A DNA stretch of 26,121 nt, from contig DVMJ01000019.1 in the NCBI GenBank assembly GCA_018715065.1, forward strand, positions 1 to 26,121, written 5' to 3'. Under the pieces are notes generated by a model. It saw nothing but the letters and a program-made list of their open reading frames with translations. It searched no databases and was not told where the DNA came from. Shown here piece after piece: positions 22,127 through 26,121 of the stretch (within the stretch, counting starts at the first letter, position 1; every line of letters starts with the position of its first letter). The DNA comes from Fimiplasma intestinipullorum. GTDB taxonomy: Bacteria; Bacillota_I; Bacilli_A; Erysipelotrichales; Coprobacillaceae. A program made the translations under genes and the position numbers.

Positions 22127-23317
22127 TTAACTCAATATTCGTCTAGGCGGTAATTTCTTTTTCGCGTACAGCGCTGTCACAACCATGATGCCAGAACCGA
22201 TAGCCGTCAACACACAAGCCATCCCTAACATGGCCGGCAAGCCAAGGGCATCCTGAATGAATCCACCAAAAAAGTTACCGATCGTGGCCCCAAATCCAGA
22301 CGTCATGACCCCAATAAACGTCTGTCCCATCGCTTCATCTTTTTTATCGGTCACATCCGAAACATAGTATGTCAGAAGGGAAGTCAAGATACCATACGTC
22401 ACACTTTGAAACAGCATACCGATAAACACAAAAGGCAGGCTCGGTGCCAGACAAATCAAAAAGTTTCGAATGATATAACACCCACCCGCAAACATGACCA
22501 GGTTCATCGGATGATAACGACGGATCAAACGCGGAACAACCGCCATGGCTGGCATTTCGCTGGCGGCCATTAAGAAGATCGTCACCCCATAAATAGAAGT
22601 ATCCCCACCCAGGTTTTCAATAATATTGATGAGATAAGTGGAAATCGATGAGGAAGCCGCAAAGGCAAAAGCAAAGCCTAAAAGAATGAAAAAGAGGATC
22701 TGGTATTTACGAATAAAACTGAAAAAGCTGCCGTTTTTCGCATTCGTCTTTGTGGACGGATCGAGCTGGCTATCAGGCAGACGATAGAGTACCAGAAGAA
22801 ACAGGATACCGCCTACCATAAAGACAATGGCCAAAACATTGGCTGAAAAGAGATTGATCCATTCCCCTAAGACAACCGCTGCCACCGCATAAAAGACCGA
22901 TCCCATGCCACGGGCCAAACCAAAGTTGATCTCACGCCCTTCATGAAGATAATCCATGGCAATCATCGAAAGAAACGGCACCGTCGAGACAAAGGTCGAG
23001 AGAATGCAAATATAACAGGCCATCACTAAAATAACCGGCATCTGGATAAAGGCCACACTTAAAAACACCAGGGATAAGAACGCAATGATCATCGTAAACA
23101 TTTTTTTGACAGTTATTTTAGGATGGTTGTTGATAATAGAAGTGACAAATGGCGATAAAAAAATCGTGATGACACAGCCACTTCCTGTGACTAAACCAAT
23201 TTCTGTATTGGTCATGCCCTTCGACTGCAGGAAAATAGCGGTAAAGCCACATTCTGCACAGTACACGATCCAGTAAAGGATATGGGCTAAATTGTATTTC
23301 ATTTGTAGTTGGTTCAT
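22127..23317 (-). CDS. MFS permease (MFS_1-like, sugar/nucleoside symporter type)
   Basis: This 396-residue membrane protein has about 12 hydrophobic segments and a charged central loop (around 180-205). The N-terminus, KYNLAHILYWIVYCAECGFT and FLQSKGMTNTEIGLVTG, matches the LacY-like/nucleoside-symporter branch of MFS proteins often annotated MFS_1_like. ALDYLHEGREINFGLARGMGS-type residues near 120-140, with the R-x-W/F-G turn, support that branch. GGGAGG stands before the ATG. It diverges from a TetR regulator and has its own promoter with two direct repeats, so it is probably the regulated target. Substrate and direction of transport (uptake or efflux) cannot be told. Confidence 0.85.
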   Translation of the reverse strand: MNQLQMKYNLAHILYWIVYCAECGFTAIFLQSKGMTNTEIGLVTGSGCVITIFLSPFVTSIINNHPKITVKKMFTMIIAFLSLVFLSVAFIQMPVILVMACYICILSTFVSTVPFLSMIAMDYLHEGREINFGLARGMGSVFYAVAAVVLGEWINLFSANVLAIVFMVGGILFLLVLYRLPDSQLDPSTKTNAKNGSFFSFIRKYQILFFILLGFAFAFAASSSISTYLINIIENLGGDTSIYGVTIFLMAASEMPAMAVVPRLIRRYHPMNLVMFAGGCYIIRNFLICLAPSLPFVFIGMLFQSVTYGILTSLLTYYVSDVTDKKDEAMGQTFIGVMTSGFGATIGNFFGGFIQDALGLPAMLGMACVLTAIGSGIMVVTALYAKKKLPPRRILS

Positions 23318-23332
23318 GTTTTTCCTCCCTCT

Positions 23333-23370
23333 TTGATCTATACTATCTCATACTTGATCTAAGCTGTCAA
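23333..23370 (-). promoter_or_regulatory. MFS promoter with paired TAGATCAA repeats
   Basis: Minus strand: TTGACA (23370-23365), a 17-bp spacer, GATAGT (23347-23342). TAGATCAA occurs at 23361-23354 in the spacer and again at 23340-23333 past the -10, exactly 21 bp apart, about two helical turns. This would suit a regulator such as the neighbouring TetR protein. Confidence 0.6.
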
Positions 23371-23505
23371 ATCAATTCATAAAAATGTCAAATATGCATT
23401 TTATCTTCTCATATTCATTGAATGAAAATCAAAATAATTATATAATTCTATATGGTAGAGTTCTTCTTCAAATGTTAAGACTTTGTATAAAAGAGGTTAT
23501 TATGT

Positions 23506-24066
23506 ATGAATGATGAAATCATTGATGTTCGTATTGGAAAAACTTTTAAAAAATTAGAGAAAGCCATGTGTACCCTTCTGAAAGAAAATGAGCCCGGAGA
23601 AGTTTCCATCTCCATGCTCTGCAAAGAAGCCGGTATTAACCGCAGTACTTTCTATTCTTATTTTAAATCTGTACCCGAACTCCTGCACTACTTACAGAAA
23701 AAATATATCGAAGAACTTACCCACCAAATGAGCCGTTACTGGGGATATAGACATGACATCCTGCTTTTCTATCAGGATATACTCGCTTACATAGAAAAAA
23801 ACAAGGAGATTTTTTACTGCCTATATTCCAGTGATACCAATGGCTTTATTGATCAAACCATTGCATCAGCCATCACACAAAAGAAACTACCGAACTTTAA
23901 TTACCCTAAGATCTCACAAGAAGATCTTAATTACGTACGTATCTTTGCGTCCTATGGCATTAATGGCATCATTAAACATTGGTTAATGGGTAACTGTAAA
24001 GAACCTTCAGAATATATTGCGAATCTGATGTACACTTACACAAAAAGAATTTATCTATTAGACTAA
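23506..24066 (+). CDS. TetR/AcrR family transcriptional regulator
   Basis: This 186-residue dimeric repressor-type protein has an N-terminal TetR helix-turn-helix (about 14-60). The recognition region is VSISMLCKEAGINRSTFYSYF, followed by the usual SVPELLHYLQKKY helix. The C-terminal ligand domain ends with YGINGIIKHWLMGNCKEPSE and a Tyr-rich helix, the pattern of the DhaS-like/TetR_C_7-8 group. GAGG lies before the ATG at 23506; an ATG at 23502 is out of frame. It diverges from the MFS permease gene, the probable target. Codon and AT usage appear a little richer in A+T than in the ABC genes. The ligand is unknown. Confidence 0.88.
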   Translation: MNDEIIDVRIGKTFKKLEKAMCTLLKENEPGEVSISMLCKEAGINRSTFYSYFKSVPELLHYLQKKYIEELTHQMSRYWGYRHDILLFYQDILAYIEKNKEIFYCLYSSDTNGFIDQTIASAITQKKLPNFNYPKISQEDLNYVRIFASYGINGIIKHWLMGNCKEPSEYIANLMYTYTKRIYLLD

Positions 24067-24070
24067 TGCG

Positions 24071-24103
24071 AAACCCCCTTCTTGTTTTGGACGGGGGTTT
24101 TAT
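24071..24103 (+). terminator. Terminator after the TetR gene
   Basis: An 8-bp stem AAACCCCC / GGGGGTTT with a 14-nt loop, followed by a T. Confidence 0.7.
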
Positions 24104-24144
24104 GTGAAGAAAACCCACATGGGGTAGAAGAGGAGTGAAATCGC

Positions 24145-24537
24145 ATGAAAACCATCCACGTTGCCGCCGCTATCATTCAACGCGACGGAAAGATCGTGAT
24201 CGCCAAAAGAGGATATGGTCCATTTAAGGGACTCTATGAGTTTCCCGGTGGTAAGCTTGAGCCTGGTGAAACGGCCAGAGAGGCTTTAAAGCGTGAACTC
24301 CAAGAAGAATTGCACGCAAACATTGCAATTGAACGGTTCTTCTATCATGCCCATTATCTATATCCGGATTTTATCTTAGAGATGGACTGCTATCTATGCC
24401 ACTTATTAGATGATCATCTGACACTTCTGGAACATTTGGATTACCGCTGGATCGAGCCACAGAATAGCCATGACGATATCCAATGGGTTCCGGCTGACCG
24501 ACAGGTGATCGAAGAGATCCAAAAACAAGGTCTTTAA
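24145..24537 (+). CDS. NUDIX hydrolase, MutT-like 8-oxo-dGTP diphosphatase
   Basis: This 130-residue cytoplasmic NUDIX enzyme probably hydrolyses oxidised nucleotides such as 8-oxo-dGTP to keep them out of DNA. The NUDIX box is complete, GGKLEPGETAREALKRELQE plus ELHANI (about 35-60), with metal-binding R50/E51 and E54/E55. The N-terminal HVAAAIIQRDGKIVIAKRG strand and the FPGG turn match MutT. The length is typical for MutT. AGGAG is 9 nt before the ATG. It lies between the TetR terminator and its own terminator; no clear promoter was seen, so transcription may come from leaky read-through. Substrate specificity is inferred from family resemblance. Confidence 0.88.
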   Translation: MKTIHVAAAIIQRDGKIVIAKRGYGPFKGLYEFPGGKLEPGETAREALKRELQEELHANIAIERFFYHAHYLYPDFILEMDCYLCHLLDDHLTLLEHLDYRWIEPQNSHDDIQWVPADRQVIEEIQKQGL

Positions 24538-24542
24538 GCCAG

Positions 24543-24575
24543 GAAATGAAGTGCGTTTGCTTCATTTCTTTTTTT
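24543..24575 (+). terminator. Terminator after the NUDIX gene
   Basis: A 9-bp stem GAAATGAAG / CTTCATTTC followed by seven T. Confidence 0.9.
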
Positions 24576-24715
24576 GTCCTTCATGTTTCACCCTTAAAAT
24601 GAGATCCCTTGCCTTAACTTTACCATGATTTTCGATAATACCAAAATATAGAACGCTTTCGCTTATCCATAAAAGAAAAAACGCAAGCATTTCATGTCGA
24701 AAATTAAGAAAAAAA

Positions 24716-24744
24716 TTGTCATCATTTGAAAAACGTTTTATAAT
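24716..24744 (+). promoter_or_regulatory. Orphan sigma-A promoter next to the right IS
   Basis: TTGTCA, a 17-bp spacer and a perfect TATAAT point rightwards, but the IS end begins about 23 bp downstream and no + strand gene follows. The rest of 24576-24767 holds no supported gene. An AACGTT-centred palindrome-like stretch in the spacer is not a clean cre site. Confidence 0.6.
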
Positions 24745-24770
24745 CCCGTTTTTTACAGTTTGATAGAATA

Positions 24771-24815
24771 AAAAAGGAGAATTATATCGATGAAAAGAAC
24801 ATAATTCTCCTTTTT
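24771..24815. repeat. Terminal hairpin of the right IS
   Basis: Arms 24771-24785 and 24801-24815 are perfectly complementary over 15 bp (AAAAAGGAGAATTAT / ATAATTCTCCTTTTT) around a 15-nt loop. With A and T runs on the two sides it can act as a terminator for the transposase and against the orphan promoter outside. Confidence 0.75.
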
Positions 24816-24849
24816 GCGTGCAATTGAAAAGTGTTGTATGTGAATCTAA

Positions 24850-26121
24850 CTATAAAATATTTTTTAACTTTTTTCTCATAACTTTTGGTTCATAGTATTC
24901 CCGGTCTAATTCTAGTCCAAAGACCTCGTTCAATCTGGTGCATAGCTGACTCCCGCCATAGATTGCTTGATAATATAGATCGTGACAGTTCATCACATTC
25001 ATGTTCCTAAACCCTTCTATGATCTCCTCAACTGTAAAATGCAGCCCTTCATTATTATGATTGATCTTATATTCCAGTATCTTGTAGACTAATAATGCTG
25101 TGTAGCACGTCATAAAATGTCCGGTAATATGTTCTTGTGTTCTCTCATATGCCGGCCTTGATCTGAAATTCGTCTTCAATACCCTGAAGCAGTCTTCTAT
25201 CATATATCGCTGTGAATTGATCTCAATGATCTGTCTTGCTTCCTCTGATGCATCCAGGTTGGTTGCTATGGAATAAAAGCCATCATATCTGCTTTCTTCC
25301 TCTATCTTTTCTTCATCAAGTATGTAAGTATCCTTGCTTTGCTTATCTTTTTTGATGAATCGTTTCGGATCATTCTGATTCTTGCTTAGTTTATCTACCT
25401 GATTGCTTGTGATCAGCTTCTGTGCACGACTGATCTGCTTTTCTCGGATCGCACGTTGATATTCCATGGACTTTCTGGAAAAGATAATGATGACGTATTG
25501 TTTCAGCGATCCTTTCGCTTTCCGTTTCTTTGCTTTTCCAGTTTCTGTAAGATAAGTCTCTTCAAGACCCAGATCGATCAGCTTGTCTGCCGGAAGGACC
25601 TTATAGATCTTGTCATTATAAAGATTGAGATTTTCCTCATCCATGCGATCAAAAGTCTTCATCGTTTCAAGACTCATCGGCTGATCATTGGAAAGAAGGC
25701 GATAGTCGCAGTCATTGAAGACAGCTTCCTTGAGTGGATCTGATAGTTTCTTAATGGACTGCGTAACGATGAAAGCTCTGTTGCCAAAGGAATTGAACCG
25801 GCGGATATCACAGTACCCGAGTCCTGCATCTGCACAGTAGATCAGTTGTTTGTTTTTGAAAGACCCGATCATCTTCTCTTCAGTAGGAATAGCTGAAAGC
25901 TGTTCGTTCTGATTGCCCGGATTTAAAGACATGGATAATGGAATGCCGTGTCGGTCCATGAAAAGCCCCATCTGAACGATCGGATTAGGGCGATGTTCCT
26001 TTGAGATGCCATATTTGCGAAAACCGGGAAAGACCTCACCGGTCACCTCGTCAACATAATCATCATCAGGGGATTCAATTTCAAAATAGTAGTTGGTGCA
26101 ATCATAATAACAGACTGAAGT
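24850..26121 (-). CDS. IS1634-like DDE transposase, partial (N-terminus outside)
   Basis: The frame is open to the window edge, so this is a C-terminal portion of at least 423 residues; a GTG at 26046 is internal and not the start. Typical IS1634 pieces are YYDCTNYYFEIESPDD (first catalytic Asp region), GISKEHRPNPIVQMGLFMDR, GIPLSMSLNPGNQNEQ, LIYCADAGL (second Asp region) and the C-terminal INSQRYMIEDCFRVLKTNFR with the third acidic residue in the YMIEDCFR block. It would catalyse cut-and-paste or replicative transposition of its own element. No frameshift or internal stop is seen in the visible part, so this copy may be active. AT-rich sequence follows the stop before the terminal hairpin. 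Confidence 0.85.
   Translation of the reverse strand, partial: TSVCYYDCTNYYFEIESPDDDYVDEVTGEVFPGFRKYGISKEHRPNPIVQMGLFMDRHGIPLSMSLNPGNQNEQLSAIPTEEKMIGSFKNKQLIYCADAGLGYCDIRRFNSFGNRAFIVTQSIKKLSDPLKEAVFNDCDYRLLSNDQPMSLETMKTFDRMDEENLNLYNDKIYKVLPADKLIDLGLEETYLTETGKAKKRKAKGSLKQYVIIIFSRKSMEYQRAIREKQISRAQKLITSNQVDKLSKNQNDPKRFIKKDKQSKDTYILDEEKIEEESRYDGFYSIATNLDASEEARQIIEINSQRYMIEDCFRVLKTNFRSRPAYERTQEHITGHFMTCYTALLVYKILEYKINHNNEGLHFTVEEIIEGFRNMNVMNCHDLYYQAIYGGSQLCTRLNEVFGLELDREYYEPKVMRKKLKNIL

Larger units (their letters stand above)
24768..26121 (-). mobile_element. IS1634-like insertion sequence, 3' end (cut by window edge)
   Basis: This is the transposase C-terminal end of an IS1634-like element continuing off the right edge. 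Its outer tip begins AATAAAA and contains a 15-bp hairpin, similar in sequence to the left element's tip at 188-234 when both are read inward. The orientation is the same as the left copy. A boundary at about 24768 is inferred from that match; the other end is outside, so no target duplication can be checked. Confidence 0.75.

Noticed and set aside
24716..24744. Possible cre (CcpA) site in the spacer of the orphan promoter, TGAAAAACGTTTTA
   Set aside because: It has one base too many between TG and CG relative to the cre consensus and lacks the closing CA.
345..26046. CRISPR array, tRNA or rRNA genes
   Set aside because: No regularly spaced repeats, cloverleaf or rRNA-like stretches were found by eye.
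1..26121. The two same-orientation IS copies as a composite transposon carrying the 24 kb between them
   Set aside because: Both copies are cut by the window, no target duplication can be seen, and the cargo is mostly ordinary chromosomal genes including tatD-yabE. Independent insertions are simpler.

Overview
The window looks like chromosomal DNA of a gut-type Firmicute of moderate GC, probably from the Erysipelotrichia (Erysipelotrichaceae or Coprobacillaceae relatives). This is inferred from AGGAGG ribosome binding sites, sigma-A promoters, U-tailed terminators, Gram-positive sorting signals of the PKTxD type, a tatD-yabE-like pair, and iron-sulfur aldo/keto reductase and IS1634-type transposase sequences familiar from that group. 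No rRNA, tRNA or CRISPR array was seen.

Layout. Both window edges cut an IS1634-like insertion sequence in the same orientation: the left edge holds the transposase start, the right edge its C-terminal two thirds. The facing ends carry related hairpin-containing terminal repeats. Between them, from the left: a GH1 6-phospho-beta-glycosidase with a nitroreductase, a GNAT acetyltransferase and a Cof-type HAD phosphatase (+ strand). Next come a decayed MATE efflux gene preceded by a compact structured leader RNA, an iron-sulfur aldo/keto reductase, an unknown membrane-anchored protein, a 56-residue membrane protein, and a yabE-like 3D-domain protein following tatD (all - strand). Then a stand-alone pyruvate-kinase C-terminal-domain protein, a CcdA/TlpA thiol-redox pair and a DUF1266 protein (+ strand).

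The centre is a surface-carbohydrate block. Two paralogous secreted cell-wall proteins with sorting signals in which the usual Gly is Ala or Ser flank a short cytoplasmic GH29 alpha-L-fucosidase on the opposite strand. The right part holds two divergent regulator/transporter modules. One is MerR with a heterodimeric ABC exporter, controlled through a textbook 19-bp-spacer MerR promoter. The other is TetR with an MFS permease that has two direct repeats in its promoter. A MutT-like NUDIX gene follows, then an orphan promoter that runs straight into the right-hand IS.

The most interesting item is the roughly 120-nt RNA before the MATE remnant: its own promoter, a hairpin abutting an H-type pseudoknot, then an intrinsic terminator whose 5' arm is duplicated inside the pseudoknot. 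That is riboswitch-like architecture. Next are the regulatory geometries, the paired surface proteins, the short RNA or attenuated leader before tatD, and the IS-orphaned promoter. Everything was read by eye; family assignments rest on motif recognition, not searches.
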